Notes: generated by a model not told the origin, from the letters alone. A DNA stretch of 64,000 bases from Pseudogemmobacter lacusdianii (GCF_030848395.1 NZ_JAVDBT010000005.1:1-64000); one strand, 5' to 3'. Positions 53,980 through 62,094 are shown, numbered from the stretch's first letter. A program made the numbers and translations.

Positions 53980-55053
53980 ATGATGAAGCCTTTCTATAAT
54001 CTGACTTTTTCGACGCTGCTGGCCCTTGGTGGGCTTACCGCAAGCATGGGTTTGGCCGAGACCTCTGCTGACGCTTTCAGCGACCCAATGGCCAAGCCGC
54101 ACCCCTCATCGCCCTATGAATTTGCTGCCTCAGGCGCGAAGGCGGCCCGCGAAGCGGCGCCCGAAGCGGCCGGGGTCAAGGTGATTGGCGGGGAGATCGC
54201 GCCAGAGGGGGCATGGCCTTGGCAGGTTGCCATGCTGGTGGCCGGTCAACCGATATCAACCGCTGCGCATTTCTGCGGCGGTTCTTTGGTGTTGGATCAA
54301 TGGGTGCTAACGGCGGCGCATTGCGTGCACCTGCCCGATGGCGAGGGCAACTGGTTCGACCTTGAGCCGCAAGAGATATCCATTGTCGTGGGCACGAATG
54401 TGCTGGATGGCTCGGGCGAGGTGGTGCCGATCGAGCGGATCATCCGCCACCCGTCCTATGTAGGCAGCGATTTCGATTATGACATTGCGCTGATCAAACT
54501 GGCCCGCGCGCCGACGGTGCCGTTCAAGACCATTGACGTGCCAGATGCCAATTTTGGCGCAGTGCTGAACGCGCCGGGGGTGACGACGGTGGTCACTGGA
54601 TGGGGGCTTCAAAATGGCGGTCGGCCCTCGGCCGAGCTGCGACAGGTGCAGATCCAGATGCTGGACCGCGAGCTTTGCAACGTCACCATGATGGAAGAGC
54701 GGGCGGATGAGGCCGTTAAGGGCTTCGCCTATGCCGCCGAAGTTTTCGGGCTGCGCGATGAAGATGCCTATGCGGTTTGGGATAGTTTGGTGGCCAAAGC
54801 GCCCATGCCGCTCAGCGAAAATATGATCTGTTCGGGTACGTTCGAGGGCGGCAAGGTCTCGTGCAGTGGCGACAGTGGCGGGCCTTTGGTGGTGCCGCTG
54901 GAGGATGGCAGCTATGTGCAGGCGGGCATCGTCAGCTGGGGGATGTCGGGCGCGTCGGGGCGGGGCTGTGACGAAACGGCGGAATTCTCGGCTTATGTGA
55001 ACATCGCCAATTTCGTGCCTTGGCTGAATGAGGTGATTCAGTCCAATCCCTAA
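53980..55053 (+). CDS. Secreted trypsin-like (S1A) serine protease zymogen
   Basis: 357 residues: signal peptide (1 to about 26), a propeptide to Lys67, and a chymotrypsin-fold domain starting V68-I-G-G. The triad is complete: His114 in LTAAHC, Asp168 in DYDIAL, Ser299 in GDSGGPL. The site equivalent to trypsin Asp189 is Val293, so substrate preference should be for non-basic residues. About 40 extra residues (roughly 237-277) lie before the last conserved cysteine cluster. Cleavage after Lys67 would create the new N-terminus, so activation needs an Arg/Lys-specific protease. It lies directly after caspase B. Confidence 0.92.
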   Translation: MMKPFYNLTFSTLLALGGLTASMGLAETSADAFSDPMAKPHPSSPYEFAASGAKAAREAAPEAAGVKVIGGEIAPEGAWPWQVAMLVAGQPISTAAHFCGGSLVLDQWVLTAAHCVHLPDGEGNWFDLEPQEISIVVGTNVLDGSGEVVPIERIIRHPSYVGSDFDYDIALIKLARAPTVPFKTIDVPDANFGAVLNAPGVTTVVTGWGLQNGGRPSAELRQVQIQMLDRELCNVTMMEERADEAVKGFAYAAEVFGLRDEDAYAVWDSLVAKAPMPLSENMICSGTFEGGKVSCSGDSGGPLVVPLEDGSYVQAGIVSWGMSGASGRGCDETAEFSAYVNIANFVPWLNEVIQSNP

Positions 55054-55075
55054 TCCCAGCTGTGCCTAAAGTGAG

Positions 55076-55101
55076 CGCCCTGCTGCAAGCTGGGGCGTTT
55101 T
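55076..55101 (+). terminator. Weak terminator after the trypsin-like gene
   Basis: CGCCC (55076-55080) pairs with GGGCG (55093-55097), followed by TTTT. Confidence 0.45.
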
Positions 55102-55246
55102 ACTTTCGGGGCATCGCTTGGGGGTAAGGAAGCGGGCCTGCGCTAGATCAGGCGCCGCTTGAGGCCCCGTTTCGGAATTTCCGTCGCAGGCGGATGGGGC
55201 AAGCACCAAAGCACGGCCTAAAGCTCAAAGCTAAAGCCGAATATAA

Positions 55247-55273
55247 AAAGGCCCGGAGGATTTCCGGGCCTTT
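55247..55273. terminator. Bidirectional terminator
   Basis: AAAGGCCCGGA (55247-55257) pairs with TCCGGGCCTTT (55263-55273) around 5 bases. It serves the convergent secreted-protein-2 gene best, with TTTTTAT on the minus strand. Confidence 0.88.
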
Positions 55274-55292
55274 GCGTCAGATGTGTGGGGAA

Positions 55293-56126
55293 TTAATTGG
55301 TCATCAAATAATAGGAGTTGCGTTTGCGACCTGCGTTTTCCACCGCAACGTAAAAATACCCGTCCCAAGCTGGGACGAAGTCGCAATAAACCTGATCCGA
55401 GGGCGAGGTGTCATAGCAGATCACATTGCCATTGGCATCGGTGATGATGACATCGAGATTGGCGTCACCATCGCCGACCACCGCGACCTCGGCATAGGAA
55501 TTGCCGTAGAAGGGCACTTCCCAAATGTCGATCTTGCCCGAATTCAGTTTCGAGAGCCAGCTGACGCCGCCGCCGATCCGACCGCGCGAGGTTTCGGCTT
55601 GGGCATCTTCGATGATCTCTTGCAAGGCGGCGTCATCGCCCGCCAATTCGGCCGCTTTGGCGAACATTTGCGCGGCTGTGGCGGGGGCTTCGGCATCGCC
55701 CTCCTCCTCATTGAGGCCAGTCTTGAAGCTGGCAACCGCGGCGGGACGCTCCGCGTCACTGGCCAAAGCGGCGGGGGCTTCTGGCGCTGCATCGGCGGCC
55801 TTGCGCGTGGCGGCAAAGCCATCCAGCGTCAGCTCCTCGGCCGCCTCAGCGGCACCGGCGACGGCGGCGCCTTCCAAAGCGGCGGGGGTCTTGGCCTCAA
55901 CCTCGGCCGAGGCGACGAGTTTGGCGGCGGCCAGCACGGTGACCGGGTCTTTTGCTTCGGTGCCAATGGCATAAAGCTCATACCCCATCGACAAAGTTGC
56001 CGCAGCGCCGGCGGCGCCTTCGCCGCTGGTGGTGAGATTGGAGCCGGTTTTGTCTTGCGCGAAGACCGGAGCGGCCAAAGCGACAAGGGCGGTGGTGGTA
56101 AAAGCTAGGGAAAGGGAATTTGGCAT
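55293..56126 (-). CDS. Secreted protein 2 with C-terminal YYLMTN domain
   Basis: 277 residues, signal peptide about 1-23 (AAPVFAQD). The N-terminal part has LYAIGTEAKDPVTVLAAAKL, then an acidic alanine-rich insert (about 75-160) absent from its paralogues. The C-terminal beta domain contains NVICYD and VYCDF cysteines, WDGYFYVAVENAG, and ends YYLMTN. Homologous to secreted proteins 1 and 3; QAETSRG matches QAETSKG of protein 1. The shared motif lies 97 bases upstream. The PPC-like nature of the domain is inference. Confidence 0.82.
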   Translation of the reverse strand: MPNSLSLAFTTTALVALAAPVFAQDKTGSNLTTSGEGAAGAAATLSMGYELYAIGTEAKDPVTVLAAAKLVASAEVEAKTPAALEGAAVAGAAEAAEELTLDGFAATRKAADAAPEAPAALASDAERPAAVASFKTGLNEEEGDAEAPATAAQMFAKAAELAGDDAALQEIIEDAQAETSRGRIGGGVSWLSKLNSGKIDIWEVPFYGNSYAEVAVVGDGDANLDVIITDANGNVICYDTSPSDQVYCDFVPAWDGYFYVAVENAGRKRNSYYLMTN

Positions 56127-56222
56127 CAGATCCTATCCTATGTAATCGTGAAGCGGCCACAATTGCGCGGCCGACTTTTGACAGTCTGGCATTTCACATG
56201 CCGGCTGAATAGCCGGTTTGGC

Positions 56223-56240
56223 GTGACAAATATTGTCATG
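56223..56240. promoter_or_regulatory. Shared locus motif, site 3
   Basis: GTGACAAATATTGTCATG, GTGAC-N5-TTGTCATG. Its first nine bases GTGACAAAT are identical to site 2 and its last eight TTGTCATG to site 1. Located upstream of secreted protein 2. Confidence 0.6.
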
Positions 56241-56272
56241 GGGCGCGAGGCGGAAATGACGGCAGGCGTTCG

Positions 56273-56935
56273 TCAATTGGTGATGATTTGGTAGGCGGCG
56301 GCTGGACCGGAATTTATAATCGTGATGGTAAAGAAATCATTGCGTTCGGGCAGAAAGCCGCAAAAGGCATTGGCGGCTGAGATTGCGCAAAGGGTTTCGC
56401 CTTGGGCGTCCTGAACGCGAAGCTCCAAGGGGGTCTCGGAGATCAGACCGATTTCGGCCGGGAGCTGGCCGTTGAAGACCATGCTCCAGCGGTCCTCACC
56501 CTTTTCGGGCAAAAGCCTATTGGCGGCGTTTAGGCGGGGCTGGCCGGGGGTAACGGTTTGAATTTCGGCCGCCACATCTGCGGCGATATCTCCAAGGGCC
56601 AAGCTTTCCTCGGCCATCAACTGGACCAAGGCCAGCGCTTCGGATGTGCGCGGATCTTGCGGGAATGCGGGCTGAACGGCCATTGCGTCGGGCGGGGGAG
56701 GGGGCAGACCGTCGCCGCTCACCTCCCAGCCGCTGGCGGGGCGCAGCTCGACCCGATGCGCCAAGGCGATGGCGGCAAGGATCAAAAGCGCATCGTCTTG
56801 CGCGAGGCCGATGTCATAAAGCTGATGCGCCGCGATATGCTGACGCACCGGGCCGGAAGCGGGGTCTTGGGCGGCGGCGGGCAGCGGCAGCAGGGCTGTG
56901 GCGACGAGAGTAGAGATCAGGGCAAAGCGGGGCAT
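56273..56935 (-). CDS. Secreted protein 3 with C-terminal YQIITN domain
   Basis: 220 residues, signal peptide about 1-22 (LPAAAQDP). It keeps the family layout: LYDIGLAQDDALLILAAIAL near the start, a middle helical region, and a beta domain with ETLCA and AFCGF cysteines, NDFFTITIINSG and the terminal YQIITN. It is the most diverged of the three. Same strand as secreted protein 2, 146 bases upstream of it; no GTGAC site was seen before this gene. AGGAGCG precedes the ATG. Confidence 0.8.
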   Translation of the reverse strand: MPRFALISTLVATALLPLPAAAQDPASGPVRQHIAAHQLYDIGLAQDDALLILAAIALAHRVELRPASGWEVSGDGLPPPPPDAMAVQPAFPQDPRTSEALALVQLMAEESLALGDIAADVAAEIQTVTPGQPRLNAANRLLPEKGEDRWSMVFNGQLPAEIGLISETPLELRVQDAQGETLCAISAANAFCGFLPERNDFFTITIINSGPAAAYQIITN

Positions 56936-57072
56936 GGGCGCTCCTTCTTCGGGGCAGAGTTGCAGAAGCGCGCGGCGGGGGGAAGGTGCGAAACTCTAAA
57001 CCGGGCAAGTTGTGGGAATGATTTGGCGAGACGGCTCTCTTCGCGCTAGGTCAGGGGCAGAGGAGAGATTTC

Positions 57073-58254
57073 ATGCAACCCATCGCCCGCGCATCTATTC
57101 CCAGTGTGACCGAGATTTTGGCTCGGCTGATTGCTTTTGACACGGTGTCTTCGAACCCCAACCGGGCTTTGATGGATTATGTGGCAGAGCTTTTGGCTGC
57201 GGCGGGGATTGAGAGCCATTTGGTGCCGGATGCGGCGGGGGGCAAGGCCAATCTTTACGCCTCGACCGGGCCGGCGGGCGGCGGCGGGGTGATGCTGTCG
57301 GGCCATACCGATGTGGTCCCGGTGGAGGGGCAGGCTTGGACCAAGCCCCCCTTTGCGCTGACCGAGGCCGAGGGGCGGCTTTATGGTCGCGGGACCGCAG
57401 ATATGAAGGGATTTGTGGCTTGTGCGATCCGCGCGATGCTGTTGGCCGCGCGCGAGGGCCTAAAGGTGCCTTTGCATCTGGCTTTGTCTTACGACGAAGA
57501 GATCGGCTGCATGGGGGTGCGCAGTCTGATCGACGTGCTGGAAGCCGCGCCAGAGCGGCCTCGGTTCTGTATCGTGGGGGAGCCGACCGGGATGCAGGTT
57601 GCCACCGGGCATAAGGGCAAGGTCGCGCTCCGGGCGGTTTGCACCGGGCGTGAGGGGCATTCGGCGCTGGCGCCTTTGGCGCTGAACGCTTTGCATCTGG
57701 CGGCGGATTTCATTGGCGTTGTGCGGGCTGTGCAGGCGCGGATTGCCGCCGAGGGTCCTTTCGATGGCGACTACGATGTGCCCTATACCACGGTGCATGT
57801 CGGCAAGATGCAAGGCGGCGTGCAGGTCAATATCGTGCCCAACCGCGCCACGGTGGATTTCGAGATCCGCTCATTGGCGGGTGTGGATGTGGCGGGGCTG
57901 ATTGAGGAATTGCGCGCCGGGGCCGAGGCGGTGGTGGCGCCTTTGCGCGGCGCATTCCCCGAGGCGGCGATCTCGATCGAGCGGCTTTGGGATTACCCCG
58001 GCCTTGGCACGCCGCCCGAGGCCGAGGTGGTCCATTTCGTCAAATCGCTGACCGGGGCCAATGGCACGATCAAAGTGGCCTTCGGCACCGAGGGCGGGCT
58101 GTTTGATGCGCGGCTGGGCGTGCCGGTGGTGATCTGCGGCCCAGGCTCAATGGCGCAGGGGCACAAACCGGATGAGTTTGTCTCGGTCGAGCAGCTGTCG
58201 CGCTGCGAGGCGATGCTGGAGGAATTGGTGGCGCGGCTGCGCATGGGCTTCTGA
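57073..58254 (+). CDS. argE: Acetylornithine deacetylase
   Basis: 393-residue M20-family zinc deacetylase that releases ornithine in arginine synthesis. Metal-binding regions are SGHTDVVPV, GRGTADMKGFVA, DEEIGCMG and the C-terminal PGSMAQGHKPDEFV. GPGSMAQGHKPDE is typical of ArgE rather than DapE. AGAGGAGAG precedes ATG 57073. Divergent from secreted protein 3, and the right-hand border of the protease locus. Confidence 0.92.
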   Translation: MQPIARASIPSVTEILARLIAFDTVSSNPNRALMDYVAELLAAAGIESHLVPDAAGGKANLYASTGPAGGGGVMLSGHTDVVPVEGQAWTKPPFALTEAEGRLYGRGTADMKGFVACAIRAMLLAAREGLKVPLHLALSYDEEIGCMGVRSLIDVLEAAPERPRFCIVGEPTGMQVATGHKGKVALRAVCTGREGHSALAPLALNALHLAADFIGVVRAVQARIAAEGPFDGDYDVPYTTVHVGKMQGGVQVNIVPNRATVDFEIRSLAGVDVAGLIEELRAGAEAVVAPLRGAFPEAAISIERLWDYPGLGTPPEAEVVHFVKSLTGANGTIKVAFGTEGGLFDARLGVPVVICGPGSMAQGHKPDEFVSVEQLSRCEAMLEELVARLRMGF

Positions 58255-58307
58255 GGCGGCGCTGTGGTTTATAGCTATGCGGAGGGCCGCTCCGCCCCGT
58301 TGTTTTG

Positions 58308-58368
58308 AGTTAAGAGGGGGGGCAGAATGCCCCGGTTTTATAGTTAAGAGGGGGGCGAAATGCCCCCC
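58308..58368. repeat. Two tandem GC-rich hairpin units between argE and rpoN
   Basis: AGTTAAGAGGGGGGGC-RRAATGCCCC occurs twice (58308-58333 and 58342-58368). Each unit folds into a short hairpin through G-run/C-run pairing. The stretch continues into GGGCCCCCTAATGATATTTATATTCTGAAAG, a partial match to the elements near 9.4 and 21.0 kb (AT-rich tail after a C-run). The 186-bp gap holds no gene. Confidence 0.65.
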
Positions 58369-58440
58369 GGGCCCCCTAATGATATTTATATTCTGAAAGA
58401 GGGCGTTGCGGGGTTGGGTTTTGCGGCCTAGCTTCATCTG

Positions 58441-59769
58441 ATGTCGGGACGCAACCGCATCACCATCGCGCAAAGTCAAAGGCTGGTGCTGAACACACGG
58501 CTTTTGTCCTCGATCCGGCTGTTGGGGCGGGATGCGGCGGGGTTGAGCCGGTTTTTGGAAGAGGCCGCGGCCGAGAACCCCCAGCTTTTGGTGGAAACCG
58601 CGCCTTTGGGCGAATGGCTGCCGCGCTGGTCCGAGGCTTTGCGCAGTCCCTATAGCGGGGCGGATGCGCGCGGCAGCTTGACGATGGAAGAGCTGACCCA
58701 AGGGGCCGCACCCAGTTTGCAGGCCCATGCCAGCCGGTTGGTGTCGGGGCTGCGGCTGAGCGGTGCCGAGGCGGCTTTTGGCGAGCGGTTGGTGATGGCG
58801 CTGGACCCCTCGGGCTGGTTGGGACGCTCTTTGGCGGATCTTGCGGCGGAAAGCGGTCTTGGACTGGCACGGGCCGAGCAGATCTTGGCACAGGTGCAGG
58901 CAGAGGCTGAACCGACCGGGCTTTTTGCACGCTCTTTGTCCGAATGCCTGCGTTTGCAGGCCGAGGAGGAGGGCTGGCTTGATCCGGTGGTGGACGGCGT
59001 CCTGTTTCGGCTGCGCGATGTGGCGGGCGGGCTTTACAACCGGGTGGCGGTGGCTTTGGGCGTGGATGAGGCCGCAATCTTGGCGATCCTGCGGCGCATT
59101 CGTGCGCTAGATCCCAAGCCCGGCGCGCAGTTTGGCGCCTGTGCAGCCCCTTTGCGTGAGCCGGATCTGATCGCGCGACGCGGTGCGCAGGGATGGGAGG
59201 TCGAGCTGAACGCAAGTGCCTTGCCCAGTCTGCGTTTGGCAGATCTGCCGTCTGAGGCGCGCAGCGAGGATTTGGCGCAAAAGCGGGCCGAGGCGCAGGG
59301 GCTGATCCGCCAAGTGCAGGGCCGCAACGCGGCTTTGCTGCGGGTTGGGCGGGAGATGATGCGCCGGCAGGTTCTGGCGCTGGAGGAAGGCATTGGCGCG
59401 TTGCGTCCGATGACGATGGCGGAGGTGGCCGCCGCCACCGGCTTGCATCAAAGCAGCGTCAGCCGGGTGATTGCAGGGGCCGCGATCGACACACCTTTGG
59501 GCACGTGGTGGCTGCGCAAGCTTTTCAGCCAGTCGATCGGTGGGCGAGGCCCCTCGGCCGCCGCATTGCGCGAGGCCTTGGCGCGGATGATTGCAGACGA
59601 AGACCCCGCACAGCCCTTAAGCGATGCGGCGCTTTCGGCGGCTTTGGGAGGGGCGGGCGCGCCGGTCGCACGGCGCACGGTGGCGAAATATCGCGATACT
59701 TTGGGTATCCCTCCGGCCCAGCAACGCGCACAACTTCGGACCATGCGCGACAGGAAAGGTCGCAGCTAG
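58441..59769 (+). CDS. rpoN: RNA polymerase sigma-54 factor
   Basis: 442 residues with the sigma-54 plan. Region I is short (QSQRLVLNTRLLSSIRLL, then ENPQLLVE), the core-binding region is around 80-260, and the HTH (MTMAEVAAATGLHQSSVSRVI) and the RpoN box ARRTVAKYRD (410-419) bind the -24/-12 promoter. It is complete and should need enhancer-binding partners. It is not beside the lptB, hpf or ptsN genes that usually accompany the housekeeping copy; Rhodobacter species carry several specialised rpoN genes, so this may be a paralogue. ATG or in-frame starts nearby cannot be separated. Confidence 0.92.
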   Translation: MSGRNRITIAQSQRLVLNTRLLSSIRLLGRDAAGLSRFLEEAAAENPQLLVETAPLGEWLPRWSEALRSPYSGADARGSLTMEELTQGAAPSLQAHASRLVSGLRLSGAEAAFGERLVMALDPSGWLGRSLADLAAESGLGLARAEQILAQVQAEAEPTGLFARSLSECLRLQAEEEGWLDPVVDGVLFRLRDVAGGLYNRVAVALGVDEAAILAILRRIRALDPKPGAQFGACAAPLREPDLIARRGAQGWEVELNASALPSLRLADLPSEARSEDLAQKRAEAQGLIRQVQGRNAALLRVGREMMRRQVLALEEGIGALRPMTMAEVAAATGLHQSSVSRVIAGAAIDTPLGTWWLRKLFSQSIGGRGPSAAALREALARMIADEDPAQPLSDAALSAALGGAGAPVARRTVAKYRDTLGIPPAQQRAQLRTMRDRKGRS

Positions 59770-59831
59770 GGCTGACGCGAGGCCAAGGGCGGGTTAGTCA
59801 CGCCATCGCAAAGCGCAGAAGGACGAGATCG

Positions 59832-61859
59832 ATGGCCTATTTTCTTGGGGTGGACACCGGCGGCACCTATACCGATGCGGTGGTGTTGGATGATGTTTCA
59901 AACGTGATCCTTGGGAAGGCCAAGTCCTTGACCTCGCGCCATGATCTTTCGGTGGGGATTGGCGGCGCGGTGGACGGCGCTTTGCAGGCGGCGGGGGTTG
60001 CGGCGGGCGATATCGCTTTGGTCTCGCTGTCCACCACGCTGGCCACCAATGCTTTGGTCGAAGGCCAAGGCGGGCGGGTGGCGCTGATCTTCATTGGTTT
60101 TGACGATGATGACCTGACGCGCGGTGGGCTGACCGAGGCGCTGAAAGGCGATCCTGTGGTGCGGCTTGCGGGCGGGCATAACCACGGCGGCGGTGAGGCC
60201 GCCCCTTTGGATCTGGCCGCTTTGGAGGCCGAAGTGGCGGCTTTGGGGCCAGAGGTCATGGGCTTTGCCGTGGCTGCGCGCTTTGCCACCCGCAATGCCG
60301 CGCATGAAACGGCTGCGCGTGAGGTGATCCGCCGCGTCACCGGCCGCCCGGTCACCTGCTCGCATGAGCTTTCAGCCCAGCTGAACGGGCCCAAACGGGC
60401 GTTGACGGCGGTGCTGAACGCGCGGCTGATTGGCATGATCGACCGGCTGGTGGCGGCCTGCGAGCGGCATCTGGCGCAGGTTGGCATCGATGCGCCCCTG
60501 ATGGTGGTGCGCGGCGATGGCGCTTTGATCTCAAGCGCAATGGTGCGCGAGCGACCGATTGAGACGATCTTGTCCGGCCCCGCCGCCTCGATCGTGGGGG
60601 CGCGCTGGCTGACCGGGGCGCAGACGGCCTTGGTCAGCGACATCGGCGGCACCACCACCGATGTCGCCTTGCTGAAAGACGGCCTGCCCGAGATTGACCC
60701 GCAAGGCGCGCGCGTGGGCGGTTTCCGCACCATGGTGGAAGCGGTGGCGATGCGGACCTGGGGCCTTGGCGGCGACAGTGAGGTGCATTTGCAGACCCAA
60801 GGCCTGACTGGCGGGCTGAAACTGGGCCCGCGCCGGCTGATCCCGGTGGCGCTTTTGGCGCATGAGCATCCCGGGATGGTTCATGCCGCGCTGGACCGTT
60901 GGCTCTCGACCGAGACGGTGGGCGAGACGGATGGGCGCTTTGCGATCCCGATGACCGGGCAGGCGGCGCAGGCGGGCGGCTTGGGCCCGCGCGAAGCGGC
61001 GGTGCTGGCGCGGTTGACCAAGCCGATGCCGATGGCCGATGCTTTGAACTCACGCCTTGAGGCGGCGGCTTTGGACCGGTTGGTGCAGCGTGGTTTGGTG
61101 ATGATCGCGGGCGTGACGCCTTCGGATGCCAGCCATGTGCTTGGGCGGCAGGACGGTTGGGATGCCAGCGCCTCGGAAAAGGCGCTGCGGCTTTTGGCCA
61201 AGCGGCGCACCGGCGCGGGCGAGCGCTTTGCCAAAGATCCCGAGGTGCTGGCGCAATCCATCATCGATCAGCTGACGGCGCAGACCGTGGGCTGCCTTTT
61301 GGAGGCGGCTTTCTCCGAGGATGATGCCTTTGGCGCCGAGGATCCGGCGGCATTGGCCAGTCACACGCTGACCACGGCGGGTCTGTCGCAGCACCGCGGC
61401 ATTGTTGAGATCAGCGCCAAGCTGGGGGTTCCGGTGATCGGGCTGGGCGCCTCGGCCCCGAATTACTACGGCGCGGTCGGTGCGCGTTTGGGCTGCGAGA
61501 TGATCTTGCCCGAACATGCCGGGGTCGCCAATGCGATTGGCGCGGTGGCGGGGCAGGTCAGCCAAAGGGTGACCGGGATGGTCAGCTCTCCGGCTGAGGG
61601 GCGCTTCACCGCGCATTTGCCGGGCGGGCTTGAGCATTTCTCGGACCGTGAGGCGGCTTTGGACGCGATGGAGGCCGCTTTGCGCGAAGAGGCCACGGCG
61701 CGCGCCAAGCTTGCGGGGGCAGTGGATCTGCGGCTCACCGCCAGCCGTGATCTGCGCGAGGTCGAAATCGAGGGGCGCACCATGTTCATCGAGGCCAATG
61801 TGGTGGTGACCGCCTCGGGGCGGCCACGGGTGGCGCATGACCGGGCGGTGGGGGCGTAA
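59832..61859 (+). CDS. hyuA: Hydantoinase/oxoprolinase family protein (HyuA-like)
   Basis: 675 residues. The N-terminal ATPase-fold begins YFLGVDTGGTYTDAVVLDD with the family DTGGT motif; VSDIGGTTTDVALLKDG is the second phosphate loop, and GLGASAPNYYGAV lies near the C-terminus. HyuA-type proteins hydrolyse hydantoins, 5-oxoproline or related cyclic amides with ATP, usually with a HyuB subunit. No hyuB follows here; a tRNA gene does. ATG 59832 starts the family motif. Confidence 0.88.
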   Translation: MAYFLGVDTGGTYTDAVVLDDVSNVILGKAKSLTSRHDLSVGIGGAVDGALQAAGVAAGDIALVSLSTTLATNALVEGQGGRVALIFIGFDDDDLTRGGLTEALKGDPVVRLAGGHNHGGGEAAPLDLAALEAEVAALGPEVMGFAVAARFATRNAAHETAAREVIRRVTGRPVTCSHELSAQLNGPKRALTAVLNARLIGMIDRLVAACERHLAQVGIDAPLMVVRGDGALISSAMVRERPIETILSGPAASIVGARWLTGAQTALVSDIGGTTTDVALLKDGLPEIDPQGARVGGFRTMVEAVAMRTWGLGGDSEVHLQTQGLTGGLKLGPRRLIPVALLAHEHPGMVHAALDRWLSTETVGETDGRFAIPMTGQAAQAGGLGPREAAVLARLTKPMPMADALNSRLEAAALDRLVQRGLVMIAGVTPSDASHVLGRQDGWDASASEKALRLLAKRRTGAGERFAKDPEVLAQSIIDQLTAQTVGCLLEAAFSEDDAFGAEDPAALASHTLTTAGLSQHRGIVEISAKLGVPVIGLGASAPNYYGAVGARLGCEMILPEHAGVANAIGAVAGQVSQRVTGMVSSPAEGRFTAHLPGGLEHFSDREAALDAMEAALREEATARAKLAGAVDLRLTASRDLREVEIEGRTMFIEANVVVTASGRPRVAHDRAVGA

Positions 61860-61978
61860 GAATTCGGGTTTACCGTCGGTCACTTGGGTGATTTTGCGCT
61901 TTGCGATGCGCAATGTTGAAATCGGTGTCGGAATGCCCCTTGACGTGCCCCGACGGTGCCACTATTCCGCCGCCCAGT

Positions 61979-62055
61979 GGCTAGGTAGCTCAGTTGGTTA
62001 GAGCATGCGACTCATAATCGCAGGGTCGGGGGTTCGAGTCCCCCCCTCGCCACCA
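61979..62055 (+). tRNA. tRNA-Met (CAT), elongator
   Basis: 77-nt cloverleaf with D-loop AGCTCAGTTGGTTAGAGC, anticodon loop CTCATAA (anticodon CAT) closed by TGCGA/TCGCA, T-loop GGTTCGAGTCC, and encoded CCA. The sequence resembles elongator tRNA-Met (E. coli metT type) more than initiator or lysidine-modified tRNA-Ile2. The acceptor stem GGCTAGG/CCTCGCC has one U-C mismatch at pair 4-69. Confidence 0.93.
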
Positions 62056-62064
62056 CAGAATTTC

Positions 62065-62094
62065 AAGGGCTTAAGCGGAAACGCTTAAGCCCTT
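62065..62094 (+). terminator. Terminator after tRNA-Met
   Basis: Thirteen-base-pair stem AAGGGCTTAAGCG / CGCTTAAGCCCTT with a GAAA tetraloop, followed by ATTCTTT. Confidence 0.92.

Noticed and set aside
45545-56935. Interpretation as a gasdermin or CBASS-type defence operon
   Set aside because: The proteases carry signal peptides and the locus has no gasdermin, cyclase, NTPase or effector with a cytoplasmic sensor. A periplasmic function fits better.
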